From an uncultured Agromyces sp. (GTDB taxonomy: Bacteria; Actinomycetota; Actinomycetes; Actinomycetales; Microbacteriaceae), in assembly GCA_913053875.1 (NCBI GenBank), contig CAJXGN010000003.1, forward strand, positions 270,864-334,863: DNA of 64,000 nt. Reading direction: 5' to 3'. The notes under the pieces are model-generated. The model had not been told where the DNA came from and made no database searches. It saw only the letters and a program-made list of their open reading frames with translations. The translations under genes and the position numbers were made by a program. Shown here one piece after another: positions 8,748 to 17,035 of the stretch (the first letter of the stretch is position 1; each line of letters begins with the position of its first letter).

Positions 8748-10414
8748 GCGCGACGCAGATCGCGGCGCAGATCACCGAGGGGCGCACCGCGCTCGGCATC
8801 GAGTTCGGCTCGACCCGAATCAAGGCGTGCCTCATCGGCGACGACCCGACCGACGTGCTCGCCGTCGGCAGCCACGAGTGGGAGAACGCCTTCGTCGACC
8901 GCACCTGGACCTACGCGCTCGACGACGTCTGGGCGGGCCTCCAGGCCGCGTACGCCGACCTCGTCGCCGACGCCGTGCGCCGCCACGGCGTCGCGCCCAC
9001 CACGTTCGGCGCCATCGGCGTCTCGGCCATGATGCACGGCTACCTCGCGTTCGACGCCGCGGGCGAGCAGCTCGTGCCGTTCCGCACCTGGCGCAACACC
9101 TCGACCGGGCCGGCCGCGGCCGAGCTCAGCGAGCGCTTCGGCCTGAACATCCCGCTGCGCTGGTCGATCGCGCACCTGCACCAGGCCGTGCTCGACGACG
9201 AGCCGCACGTGCCCGAGCTCGCGTCGATCACGACCCTCGCCGGGTACGTGCACCGCCGGCTCACCGGCCGCGACGTACTCGGGGTGGGGGACGCCTCGGG
9301 CATGTTCCCGATCGACTCGGCGACGGGCACCTACGATGCGGCGCTCGTCGCCTCGTACGACGAGCTGGTCGCCGAGCGCGCGCCGGGGCTGCAGGTCGCG
9401 GAGCTGCTGCCGACCGTGCTGCCCGCTGGCGCGGACGCCGGGTCGCTCACGCCCGAGGGCGCCGCGCTGCTCGACCCGAGCGGTGCGCTGCAGCCGGGCA
9501 TCCCGCTCTGCCCGCCCGAGGGCGACGCCGGCACCGGCATGGTCGCGACGAACTCGGTCGCGCCGCGTACCGGCAACGTGAGCGCCGGCACGAGCATCTT
9601 CGCCATGGTCGTGCTCGAGGGCGCGCTCGCCTCGGCGCACGAGGAGCTCGACCTCGTCACCACGCCCGCGGGCGACCCGGTCGCCATGGTGCACTGCAAC
9701 AACGGCGCCAGTGAGCTGGCCGCGTGGGTCGGCGTGTTCGAGCGGTTCGCCGAGGCGGCCGGCCAGCCGGTGTCGACGGATGCCGCGTTCCAGGCGCTCT
9801 TCCGCGAGGCGCTCTCCGGGGCGGCGGATGCCGGCGGCGTCATCGCGTACAACCAGCTCGCGGGCGAGCCGATCGCGGGGCTGGCCGAGGGCCGCCCCAT
9901 GGTCGTGCGCACGCCCGACAGCGACCTCACGCTCGGCAACCTCATGCGCGCCCAGCTCTACGGCGTGTACGGCACGCTCGCGCTCGGCATGCGCGTGCTC
10001 GCGGCCGAGGGCGTCGCCATCGACCGCATGTTCGGCCACGGCGGCATCTTCCGCACGGCCGGCGTCGCGCAGCGCTTCCTCGCCGGGGCGCTCGACGCGC
10101 CGGTCGCGGTCGGCGAGACCGCGGCCGAGGGCGGGGCGTGGGGCATCGCGGTGCTCGCGCGGTATGCGACCGAGGCATCCGACGCAGGAGCATCCGCTTC
10201 GGGGGCACCCGACGCAGGGGTATCCGCTTCGGGGGCATCCGCCGTAGGAGCATCCGCCCTCGATCTCGCCGCCTGGCTCGACGAGCGCGTCTTCGCGGAC
10301 GCCGATGTCGAGACCGTCGCACCCGACCCGGCCGACGTCGCCGGGTTCGCCGCCTACCTCGACCGCTACCGCGCCGGCCTCGCCGCCGAGTCCGCCGCCG
10401 TGGAGGCGCTCTGA
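8744..10414 (+). CDS. araB: Ribulokinase-type FGGY carbohydrate kinase
   Basis: A 556-residue FGGY-family kinase, assigned as L-ribulokinase because it sits between araD and araA. The N-terminal phosphate loop (GIEFGSTRIKACLIG), sugar-binding SAMMHGYLAFD and the C-terminal ATP loop (MFGHGGIFRTAGVAQ) are present. Residues ~478-510 hold a low-complexity Ala/Ser/Gly insertion (ASDAGASASGAPDAG...) coded by degenerate repeats containing GCATCCG, just before the final helices (LDLAAWLDERVF). The start ATG overlaps the araD stop. Other FGGY substrates (xylulose) are possible but less likely in this operon. Confidence 0.87.
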   Translation: MSATQIAAQITEGRTALGIEFGSTRIKACLIGDDPTDVLAVGSHEWENAFVDRTWTYALDDVWAGLQAAYADLVADAVRRHGVAPTTFGAIGVSAMMHGYLAFDAAGEQLVPFRTWRNTSTGPAAAELSERFGLNIPLRWSIAHLHQAVLDDEPHVPELASITTLAGYVHRRLTGRDVLGVGDASGMFPIDSATGTYDAALVASYDELVAERAPGLQVAELLPTVLPAGADAGSLTPEGAALLDPSGALQPGIPLCPPEGDAGTGMVATNSVAPRTGNVSAGTSIFAMVVLEGALASAHEELDLVTTPAGDPVAMVHCNNGASELAAWVGVFERFAEAAGQPVSTDAAFQALFREALSGAADAGGVIAYNQLAGEPIAGLAEGRPMVVRTPDSDLTLGNLMRAQLYGVYGTLALGMRVLAAEGVAIDRMFGHGGIFRTAGVAQRFLAGALDAPVAVGETAAEGGAWGIAVLARYATEASDAGASASGAPDAGVSASGASAVGASALDLAAWLDERVFADADVETVAPDPADVAGFAAYLDRYRAGLAAESAAVEAL

Positions 10415-10416
10415 CC

Positions 10417-10449
10417 CGGGGCGGATGCGCTGCGGCATCCGCAAGCCCC
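10417..10449 (+). terminator. Intercistronic hairpin between araB and araA
   Basis: GCGGATGC (10421-10428) pairs exactly with GCATCCGC (10435-10442) across a 6-base loop, and the flanking GGGG/CCCC can extend the stem past a two-base bulge. No T-run follows. It is best read as a weak attenuator or mRNA-stabilising stem. Confidence 0.45.
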
Positions 10450-10480
10450 GTCGCATCCGTCCCGCCCTTCTCGCACCCGA

Positions 10481-10530
10481 CCCGCACCACCTGACCCGCA
10501 CCACCTGACCCGCACCACCTGACCCGCACC
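10481..10530. repeat. 14-bp tandem repeat, 3.6 copies
   Basis: CCCGCACCACCTGA is repeated head to tail at 10481-10494, 10495-10508 and 10509-10522, followed by an 8-base partial copy. It fills the araB-araA spacer and ends 18 bases before the araA start, just ahead of the ribosome site AAGGAGA. Confidence 0.9.
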
Positions 10531-10547
10531 GCCCGCAAGGAGACATC

Positions 10548-12071
10548 ATGACCCGCACGCCGCTCACCACCTCGCTCGACGCGTACGAGGTGTGGTTCGT
10601 CACCGGCAGCCAGCACCTCTACGGGCCCGAGACGCTCGAGCAGGTCGCACAGCAGTCGCGGCAGGTCGCCGAGACGCTTGGCGAGGCATCCGCAGTGCCC
10701 GTTCGTGTCGTCTGGCTGCCCGTGCTCACCGACGCCGACGCGATCAAGCGGGTCGCGCTCGAGGCGAACGCCGCGCCGAACGTGATCGGCGTCGTCGCCT
10801 GGATGCACACGTTCAGCCCCGCCAAGATGTGGATCGCCGGGCTCGACGCGCTGCAGAAGCCGCTCGCGCACCTGCACACGCAGGCGAACGTCGAGCTGCC
10901 GTGGAGCGAGATCGACTTCGACTTCATGAACCTGAACCAGGCGGCGCACGGCGACCGCGAGTTCGGGTACATCCAGACCCGGCTCGGCGTGCCGCGCACG
11001 ACCATCGTCGGCCACGCGAGCGACCCGCGCGTGCAGCAGCGCTTCGCGACCTGGCAGCGCGCGGCGGCCGGGCTCGCCGCGTCACGGTCGCTGAAGCTCG
11101 CCCGGTTCGGCGACAACATGCGCTACGTCGCCGTGACCGAGGGCGACAAGACCGAGGCCGAGCTGCGACTCGGCGTGCAGGTGAACACGTGGGGCGTGAA
11201 CGAGCTGGCGGATGCCGTCGCGGCGGCGTCCTCGGCCGAGGTCGACGTGCTCGTCGCCGAGTACGAGGACCTCTACGACGTGGTGCCCGAGCTGCGGCGC
11301 GGCGGGGAGCGCCACCAGTCGCTGCGCGACGGCGCCGCGATCGAGCTCGGACTGCGGGCGTTCCTCGAGGAGGGCGGGTTCGGGGCGTTCACGACCTCGT
11401 TCGAAGACCTGGGGGCGCTGAAGCAGCTGCCCGGTCTCGCGGTGCAGCGGCTCATGGCCGAAGGCTACGGGTTCGGCGCCGAGGGCGACTGGAAGACCGC
11501 GATCCTCGTGCGCGTCGCGAACGTGATGGGCGCGGGGCTGTCCGGCGGTGCGTCGCTCATGGAGGACTACACCTACGACCTGACGCCCGGGCGCGAGCTG
11601 ATCCTCGGCGCGCACATGCTCGAGGTGTCGCCGTCGCTCACCACGGCGAAGCCGTCGCTCGAGATCCACCCCCTCGGCATCGGCGGGAAGGAGGACCCGG
11701 TGCGCCTGGTCTTCACGGCCGACCCCGGGCCCGCCGTCGTGGTCGCGATGAGCGACATGCGCGACCGGTTCCGGCTCACCGCGAACGTGGTCGAGAACGT
11801 CGCCTTGCCTGCGCCGCTGCCGAAGCTGCCCGTCGGCCGTGCCGTCTGGAAGCCCACGCCCGACTTCGCGACGAGCGCCGCCGCGTGGCTCGCCGCCGGC
11901 GCCGCGCACCACACGGTCATGTCGACCGCGGTGGGCGTCGACGTGTTCCGCGACTTCGCGACCATGGCCGGCGTCGAGCTGCTCGTCATCGACGAGGAGA
12001 CCACCCAGCGCGGATTCGAGCAGGAGGTGCGCTGGAACCAGGCGTACTACCGGCTCGCACAGGGGCTGTAG
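10548..12071 (+). CDS. araA: L-arabinose isomerase
   Basis: A 507-residue enzyme that isomerises L-arabinose to L-ribulose, the first pathway step. It is strongly family-like from end to end: [16 protein letters not shown] at the N-terminus, [37 protein letters not shown], the metal/catalytic Glu region ([24 protein letters not shown]) and DYTYDLTPG, with HMLEVSPS and the terminal catalytic His in [11 protein letters not shown] 10548 follows the ribosome site CAAGGAGACATC. Third gene of the araD-araB-araA operon, with the regulator 18 bases downstream. Confidence 0.96.
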   Translation: MTRTPLTTSLDAYEVWFVTGSQHLYGPETLEQVAQQSRQVAETLGEASAVPVRVVWLPVLTDADAIKRVALEANAAPNVIGVVAWMHTFSPAKMWIAGLDALQKPLAHLHTQANVELPWSEIDFDFMNLNQAAHGDREFGYIQTRLGVPRTTIVGHASDPRVQQRFATWQRAAAGLAASRSLKLARFGDNMRYVAVTEGDKTEAELRLGVQVNTWGVNELADAVAAASSAEVDVLVAEYEDLYDVVPELRRGGERHQSLRDGAAIELGLRAFLEEGGFGAFTTSFEDLGALKQLPGLAVQRLMAEGYGFGAEGDWKTAILVRVANVMGAGLSGGASLMEDYTYDLTPGRELILGAHMLEVSPSLTTAKPSLEIHPLGIGGKEDPVRLVFTADPGPAVVVAMSDMRDRFRLTANVVENVALPAPLPKLPVGRAVWKPTPDFATSAAAWLAAGAAHHTVMSTAVGVDVFRDFATMAGVELLVIDEETTQRGFEQEVRWNQAYYRLAQGL

Positions 12072-12089
12072 GCGGGGGAACGGGGCGAC

Positions 12090-13346
12090 ATGGCGACGGA
12101 TGCGGGGAGGCCGGCGGGGTCCGCTGCCGGCGAGGCATCCGTGCCCACCATATTCGACGTCGCGCGGCTCGCCGGCGTCTCGCACCAGACCGTGTCGCGG
12201 GTGCTGAACGGGCGGGCGGATGTCGCGGCGGCGACGCGCGCCCGGGTGCAGCGGGCGATCGCCGACCTGCGATACACGCCGTCGCCCGCGGCGCGCGCGA
12301 TGGCGAGCCGGCGCTCGCGTTCGCTCGGGCTGATCCTCGCCGGGCGACCCGACTACGGGCCCACGAGCGCCGCCCTCGAGTTCAACCAGGCGGCGTACGC
12401 GGCCGGGTACACCGTCAGCCAGGTGAGCATGCGCTCGCTCGAGCCCGCCGCTCTGCGCGAGGCGGTGCAGCGGCTCGTCGTGCAGCGTGTCGAGGCGATC
12501 GTGCTCATCTCGGGCGAGCGCGGCGGCGTCGAGGTCGTCGGCTCGCTCGACGTGGGGATGCCCGTCGTGGCCGTGGCATCCGAGCCCGTCGCCGGCGTGC
12601 GCCGCGTCTCGATCGACCAGGCCGCGGGCGCGCGGGCGGCTGTGGAGCACCTCGCGGGGCTGGGGCATCGGGAGATCCGGCACGTCGCCGGGCCAGCCCG
12701 CTGGATGGACGCGGCCGAACGCGTGCGCGGCTGGCGCGAGGCGATGGCCGCGCGCGGCCTGCCCGTGGTGGAGCCGATCGAGGGGGAGTGGCTGCCCGAC
12801 TCGGGGTATGCGGCGGGGCTGGCGCTCGCGGCGGATGCCACGGCGACGGCCGTGTTCGTCGGCAACGACCAGATGGCGCTCGGCCTGCTGCACGCGCTCC
12901 GCGATGCGGGCCGGCGCGTGCCCGAGGACCTCAGCGTCGTCGGCTTCGACGATGAGCCCGAGGCCGCGCACTTCGCGCCGCCGCTCACGACGCTCCGCCA
13001 GGACTTCGACGCGCTCGGCCGCGACACCATGTCGCTCGTCGCCGCGCTGCTCGCCGCGCCGCCCGTGGCATCCGTCGCCCCCGCGCCGGCCGCGCCTTTC
13101 GCGTCCGCCGCCCCCGCGCCGGCGCCGTCCGCTGCGCCCGCCCCCGCGCCGCCCGCTCCTTTCGCCTCCGACGACCCGGCCGCCTCCGCCGCCCCGGCCG
13201 CCTCGGCCACATCCGCCGCCTCGGCCACTCCGGCGACCTCCCCCGACCCGGCCGCGTCCGCCGACCCGGCCGCGTCCGCCGACCCGGCCCCCCGCACCCC
13301 CTCCCTCATCGTCCGCGCGAGCACCGCGCCCCCGCCCCGCCCCTAG
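12090..13346 (+). CDS. LacI-family regulator (probable arabinose repressor) with Ala/Pro-rich insertion
   Basis: A 418-residue regulator. The helix-turn-helix (TIFDVARLAGVSHQTVSRVLNG, residues ~20-41) and hinge precede a periplasmic-binding-like ligand domain ending with TAVFVGNDQMALGLL and VVGFDDEPEAAHF. Normal LacI proteins end soon after; here ~85 residues of Ala/Pro/Ser low complexity (from about residue 328, APAPAAPFASAAPAPAPS...) are inserted before the usual last strand SLIVRASTAPP. It lies 18 bases after araA and reads with the operon, so it probably controls the twin operator at 7945-7977, possibly with autoregulation by readthrough. Confidence 0.88.
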   Translation: MATDAGRPAGSAAGEASVPTIFDVARLAGVSHQTVSRVLNGRADVAAATRARVQRAIADLRYTPSPAARAMASRRSRSLGLILAGRPDYGPTSAALEFNQAAYAAGYTVSQVSMRSLEPAALREAVQRLVVQRVEAIVLISGERGGVEVVGSLDVGMPVVAVASEPVAGVRRVSIDQAAGARAAVEHLAGLGHREIRHVAGPARWMDAAERVRGWREAMAARGLPVVEPIEGEWLPDSGYAAGLALAADATATAVFVGNDQMALGLLHALRDAGRRVPEDLSVVGFDDEPEAAHFAPPLTTLRQDFDALGRDTMSLVAALLAAPPVASVAPAPAAPFASAAPAPAPSAAPAPAPPAPFASDDPAASAAPAASATSAASATPATSPDPAASADPAASADPAPRTPSLIVRASTAPPPRP

Positions 13347-13368
13347 CGTTGCCGGATCGCTTCACGGC

Positions 13369-13412
13369 GCGGGCCCGTCCTGATCACACGGGCCCGCGTT
13401 CGAACGCGGGCC
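13369..13412. repeat. Overlapping inverted repeats incl. 22-bp palindrome
   Basis: GCGGGCCCGT (13369-13378) is mirrored by ACGGGCCCGC (13388-13397), and the latter opens a perfect 22-bp palindrome at 13391-13412 centred on TTCGAA. Likely terminator or boundary element after the arabinose regulator. Confidence 0.65.
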
Positions 13413-13419
13413 GACGTGA
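13398..13419. repeat. Left copy of 22-bp direct repeat flanking the AbiEi-like gene
   Basis: The 22-base segment beginning GTTCGAACGCGGGCC recurs at 14610-14631 with one mismatch (C to T at position 18). The two copies bracket exactly one gene. Confidence 0.8.
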
Positions 13420-13554
13420 CTGGGCCGGGCCGAACGTCCTTGCGTCGTGCACCGTGCGCCGCATCGGCTCCTCCACAGTCACCAACGGCGTGACGGGAAT
13501 CGTCGTCGGGCTCGTCGGAGCTCGTCACGGTCAGCCGCGCTGGAGGCTCGCACC

Positions 13555-14565
13555 ATGAGTTCCGACCCCGACGATGTACTCGAACGCTCCGACGAGCTGA
13601 AGCTTCTCAGCACAGCCCACCTCATGAGAGGGGGAGCGACGAAGCGGCAGATCCAGCGTGGCGTGCAAGAGGGTGCCCTGATTCGCATACGACGCGGAAT
13701 CTTCGCGCCGAGAACTGCGTGGGAGTCGGCGCGGCCTGAGGACCGTCACGCGGCGCTCGTACGCGCAACGCTCGCGATCGCCAGCCGCGACGACCGGCCG
13801 GTCAGCCACCTCTCGGCCGCGGCACTCCACGGGCTCCCGATCGTGGGACGTGTCCCGGCGGAGGTGCACCTGTGGGACGGAACTGCAGGAGGAGGCAGCT
13901 CGGCACCAGGCCTGCGGACGCACCGCGGCGGCACACGACCCGACACGGTCGAGATCGACGGCCTCGTGGTCACCTCGTTGGCGCGCACCGTGGTCGACGT
14001 CGCTTCGACCGAGCCGTTCGTCACAGCGGTATGCGTCCTCGACGCGGCACTTCGCAGGTCGTCCGATGAGGCTGGGGATGAGTCCGAGGACGAGTCCGCG
14101 CCGAACGACGAAGCCGTATTGAACGGAAGCCTGCTGGCCGGGGAGTTGGCGCGAGCCGGCATCCGTCGAGGGCAGGCTGCAGCGATGCGGGCGATCGAGT
14201 TCGCCGACCCGAGGAGTGGAAGCGCGGGGGAGTCGCTGAGTCGCGCGGGGATGTACCAACTCGGGTTCGAGGTGCCCGAACTCCAGGTGCGGTTCGAACG
14301 TCGTGGTCGTGCCCCCGCCGAAGTCGACTACTTCTGGCGTTCGAAGGGCATCATCGGTGAATTCGATGGCGTCCAGAAGTATGTGCGCGAGGAGTTCCTG
14401 CGGGGGCGCGATCCGGCTGATGTGGTTGTCGAGGAGAAGCTGCGCGAAGACGAACTCCGCAACGCACCTGGCGTACGCGGGTTCGTGCGCTGGGACTGGA
14501 CGGTTGCGCGCTCGCCGCGTCGACTCGCCGCGGTCCTGGGGGCGGCCGGGGTGCCGCGCGTCTGA
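13555..14565 (+). CDS. AbiEi-like winged-helix protein with DUF559/Vsr-like C-terminus
   Basis: A 336-residue protein. Residues ~10-60 match the AbiEi antitoxin N-terminal winged helix (LLSTAHLMRGGATKRQIQRGV, LIRIRRGIFAP), followed by the family's middle region (VSHLSAAALHGLPI, TSLARTVVDVAS). An acidic linker (DEAGDESEDESAPNDE) leads to a C-terminal PD-(D/E)XK-like segment: AEVDYFW, IIGEFDGVQKY and VVEEKLREDELR supply the Asp, Glu-x-Asp and Lys expected of a DUF559/Vsr-type fold. There is no AbiEii toxin partner beside it. The codon use is less GC-biased than in the neighbouring ara genes. Such solitary proteins are widespread in actinobacteria with unknown role; nuclease activity is inferred. 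Confidence 0.78.
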   Translation: MSSDPDDVLERSDELKLLSTAHLMRGGATKRQIQRGVQEGALIRIRRGIFAPRTAWESARPEDRHAALVRATLAIASRDDRPVSHLSAAALHGLPIVGRVPAEVHLWDGTAGGGSSAPGLRTHRGGTRPDTVEIDGLVVTSLARTVVDVASTEPFVTAVCVLDAALRRSSDEAGDESEDESAPNDEAVLNGSLLAGELARAGIRRGQAAAMRAIEFADPRSGSAGESLSRAGMYQLGFEVPELQVRFERRGRAPAEVDYFWRSKGIIGEFDGVQKYVREEFLRGRDPADVVVEEKLREDELRNAPGVRGFVRWDWTVARSPRRLAAVLGAAGVPRV

Positions 14566-14609
14566 CTTCTTCCCCACTACTTCGGCCCGCGCTTGGAACT
14601 TCGGCACGT

Positions 14610-14631
14610 GTTCGAACGCGGGCCGATGTGA
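14610..14631. repeat. Right copy of 22-bp direct repeat
   Basis: Matches 13398-13419 with one mismatch; placed 44 bases after the AbiEi-like gene. No integrase or transposase accompanies the pair. Confidence 0.8.
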
Positions 14632-14678
14632 TTTGAACGGGCCGCTGCGATCTCGACGGGGAAGCGCCGGAACGGGGA

Positions 14679-14712
14679 GCGGCCCGCACCCGGGTGAACG
14701 GGTGCGGGCCGC
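14679..14712. terminator. Strong bidirectional hairpin terminator
   Basis: GCGGCCCGCACCC (14679-14691) and its exact complement (14700-14712) form a 13-bp GC stem with an 8-base loop, between the convergent AbiEi-like gene and the xylose transporter operon. Confidence 0.75.
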
Positions 14713-14759
14713 GAGCGGGCGGGCGGATGCCGCGGGGCGGCGCGCTACGCGCGACCGCG

Positions 14760-16070
14760 CTACGCGCGACCGGACGCGGTGCGCGAGCGCCGCGACAGCG
14801 CGTCGACGATGACCGCGAGGAGCAGCACGGCGCCGGTGACCATGAAGCGCACCGACGAGTCGAGGTTCAGGAGCGTCAGTCCCGACGCGATCGACGCGAT
14901 CACGAGGATGCCGAGCAGCGCCGAGAACGCCGAACCGCGACCGCCGAAGAGGCTCGTGCCGCCGATGACCGCCGCGGCGATCGCGTTCAGGTTGATGTCG
15001 CCGCCGCCCGAGCTCTGGTTCGCCGCCGCGAGGCGCGCCGCGGCCATGAGGCCGCCGACCGCCGCGAGCGTCGAGCAGAGCATGAACACCGACAGGTAGA
15101 TGCGCTTGACCCGGATGCCCGCGCGGCGCGCCGCCTCGACGTTGCCGCCGACCGCGTAGACCGAGCGACCCCAGCCCGTGCGGGTGAGGAAGAAGTTCAT
15201 GATCACCACGAGGGCGAGGAAGAACACGAACATGACGCTCACGCCGCGGCCGGTGTTGAGATACCAGACCGCGATGCCGAGCAGCACGAGGATCGCACCG
15301 GCCCGGAGCAGGATCGACACCGGTGACGCGCTCGAGAGGTTCGCCGCGGCGCGTCGACGGCCCGTGAACCAGAGCTGCATCGCGTACGCGGCTGCGGTCA
15401 GCACGACCAGCGTGTACGCGAGCCACTCGGGCAGGAACATCTGCTGGGCGAACTGCACGATCCACGAGTCGAACGGGATGTTGATCGACCCGGTGCGGCC
15501 GAGCACCCAGAGCTGCAAGCCGAGGAAGCCGAGGAGGCCCGCGAGCGTGATCACGAAGCTCGGCACGCCGAACCGGTTGTAGAGCAGTCCGTAGAACAGG
15601 CCGATCGCCATGCCGGCGATGATCGACGCGAGGATCGAGACGACGAGCGGCCAGTCCAGCTGCACGAAGGTCACGGCGAGGATCGCCGCCGACAGGCCCG
15701 AGACCGAGCCGATCGACAGGTCGATCTCGCCGAGCAGCAGCACGAGCACGACGCCGAGCGCGAGCGTGCCGGTCGCGGCCATCTGCAGCGTGAGGTTCAC
15801 GAGGTTCGTCGGCGAGAGGAACACCGGGTTCAGCGCCTGGAAGACGCCCCAGATGATGATCAGGCCGATGACGACGGGCAGCGACCCGAGGTCACCGCCG
15901 CGCACTCGGTTGCCGAACTCGCGGATCGCCCCGCCGACGCCCTTGTGCTGGATCAGACGTTCGTCGTGCAGGTCGGCGTACTCGGCCTGGAGCACCTGGG
16001 CCTGCTCGCCGGTCGCGGTCGAGGGCTCGTTGGTGGGGGCATCCGTGCCCGAACGGTCGGTGGTGCTCAT
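14760..16070 (-). CDS. xylH: Pentose ABC importer permease (XylH type)
   Basis: A 436-residue permease of the branched-chain/ribose family (BPD_transp_2), with about ten hydrophobic segments after a ~60-residue cytoplasmic N-terminus. Diagnostic stretches: LLLGEIDLSIGSVSGL, FVITLAGLLGFLGLQL, GRSVYAVGGNVEAARRAGI and AAAVIGGTSLFGGRGS. It shares a four-base ATGA overlap with the ATPase gene. A 15-bp tandem duplication (14742-14756 and 14757-14771) spans the stop codon, leaving a second in-frame TAG just downstream. Likely substrate is D-xylose, possibly L-arabinose as well, since the ara operon has no transporter of its own (inference). Confidence 0.9.
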   Translation of the reverse strand: MSTTDRSGTDAPTNEPSTATGEQAQVLQAEYADLHDERLIQHKGVGGAIREFGNRVRGGDLGSLPVVIGLIIIWGVFQALNPVFLSPTNLVNLTLQMAATGTLALGVVLVLLLGEIDLSIGSVSGLSAAILAVTFVQLDWPLVVSILASIIAGMAIGLFYGLLYNRFGVPSFVITLAGLLGFLGLQLWVLGRTGSINIPFDSWIVQFAQQMFLPEWLAYTLVVLTAAAYAMQLWFTGRRRAAANLSSASPVSILLRAGAILVLLGIAVWYLNTGRGVSVMFVFFLALVVIMNFFLTRTGWGRSVYAVGGNVEAARRAGIRVKRIYLSVFMLCSTLAAVGGLMAAARLAAANQSSGGGDINLNAIAAAVIGGTSLFGGRGSAFSALLGILVIASIASGLTLLNLDSSVRFMVTGAVLLLAVIVDALSRRSRTASGRA

Positions 16071-16918
16071 GCCTCAGGCTCCTCGTCGAGGTCGTCCCCG
16101 GGAACGGGGGTCGCCGCGGTCTTGGCCGCGGCGCGTCGGGTGACGGCGTTGTCGGTGGCGCCGGTGATGGCCGAGATGATGGTCTCGCTCGTGACATCCG
16201 ACACCCGGAAGGTGCCGTTGTTGCGACCGAGGCGCAGCACGACCACGCGGTCGGCCACCGCCATGACGTCGGCCATGTTGTGGCTGATCAGGATGACGCC
16301 GTGGCCGCGTTCGCGCAGGCGCTCGACGAGGTTCAGCACCTCGGCGGTCTGGGCGACGCCGAGCGCGGCGGTCGGCTCGTCGAGGATCACGATGCTGGGC
16401 TCGCCGATGAGCGAACGGGCGATGGCGACCGTCTGACGCTGGCCGCCCGAGAGGGACGCCACGGCGATGCGCACCGACGGGATCTTGGCGCTCAGCTCGC
16501 GCAGGAGGCTCCACGAGCGCTGCTCCATCTCGACCTCGTCGAGCGTGCCGCCGCGGGTCAGCTCCTGGCCGAGCCAGAGGTTCGATACGACGTCGAGGTT
16601 GTCGCAGAGCGCGAGGTCCTGGTAGACGGTCGCGATGCCGAGGTCGCGCGAGTCGGTGGGGCTCTGGATGGAGACCGTGCGCCCCTCGAACTCGATCTCG
16701 CCCGAGTCGGGCGGGTGTACACCGGCGAGCACCTTGACGAGCGTGGACTTGCCCGCTCCGTTGTCGCCGACGAGGGCGACGACCTCGCCCTGGTGCACGT
16801 CGAGCTCGATGTCCTTGAGCGCCTGCACGGCGCCGAAGCGCTTGCTCACGCCCCGCAGTCGCAGCACGTTCTCGTGCGGCCGGCCGCCGGACTGCTTGGT
16901 GGGTGACGTCACTGTCAT
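16067..16918 (-). CDS. xylG: Pentose ABC importer ATPase (XylG-like, single domain)
   Basis: A 283-residue ATPase with Walker A GDNGAGKST, Q-loop VYQDLAL, signature LSGGQRQ, Walker B SIVILDEPTAALG and H-loop ISHNM. Unlike E. coli XylG/RbsA, which hold two ATPase halves, it has only one, as in the actinobacterial frcA-like subgroup; it would act as a homodimer. The ATG at 16918 is preferred over the one at 16927 because a GAGG ribosome site lies 9 bases upstream of the former. The stop overlaps the permease start. A 15-17 bp stem-loop separates it from the binding-protein gene upstream. Confidence 0.9.
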   Translation of the reverse strand: MTVTSPTKQSGGRPHENVLRLRGVSKRFGAVQALKDIELDVHQGEVVALVGDNGAGKSTLVKVLAGVHPPDSGEIEFEGRTVSIQSPTDSRDLGIATVYQDLALCDNLDVVSNLWLGQELTRGGTLDEVEMEQRSWSLLRELSAKIPSVRIAVASLSGGQRQTVAIARSLIGEPSIVILDEPTAALGVAQTAEVLNLVERLRERGHGVILISHNMADVMAVADRVVVLRLGRNNGTFRVSDVTSETIISAITGATDNAVTRRAAAKTAATPVPGDDLDEEPEA

Positions 16919-16985
16919 GTGTCTCATCCTCGTGACTCGGGTCCCCGTAGGGAAGGGGTGGCGGATGCCCCGCCGGGGCGGTGCG

Positions 16986-17026
16986 CGCGACGGGTCGGGA
17001 GGCGTGCGGCCTCCCGACCCGTCGCG
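16986..17026 (-). terminator. Intercistronic stem-loop after xylF
   Basis: A perfect 17-bp stem (16986-17002 with 17010-17026) with a 7-base loop lies 9 bases after the xylF stop and before xylG. No T-run follows, so partial termination or 3'-end protection of the xylF message is likelier than full termination. Confidence 0.7.
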
Positions 17027-17035
17027 AGGGCGGTG

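Noticed and set aside
10481..10530. CRISPR-like repeat array
   Set aside because: Contiguous 14-bp repeats with no spacers and no cas genes anywhere in the window.
8705..10603. Long antisense open frame across araB
   Set aside because: Composition is Arg/Gly/Ala/His-rich without domains, while the opposite strand encodes a clear FGGY kinase.
13391..13412. Phage attachment site
   Set aside because: A palindrome with no tRNA gene or integrase nearby; kept only as a boundary repeat.
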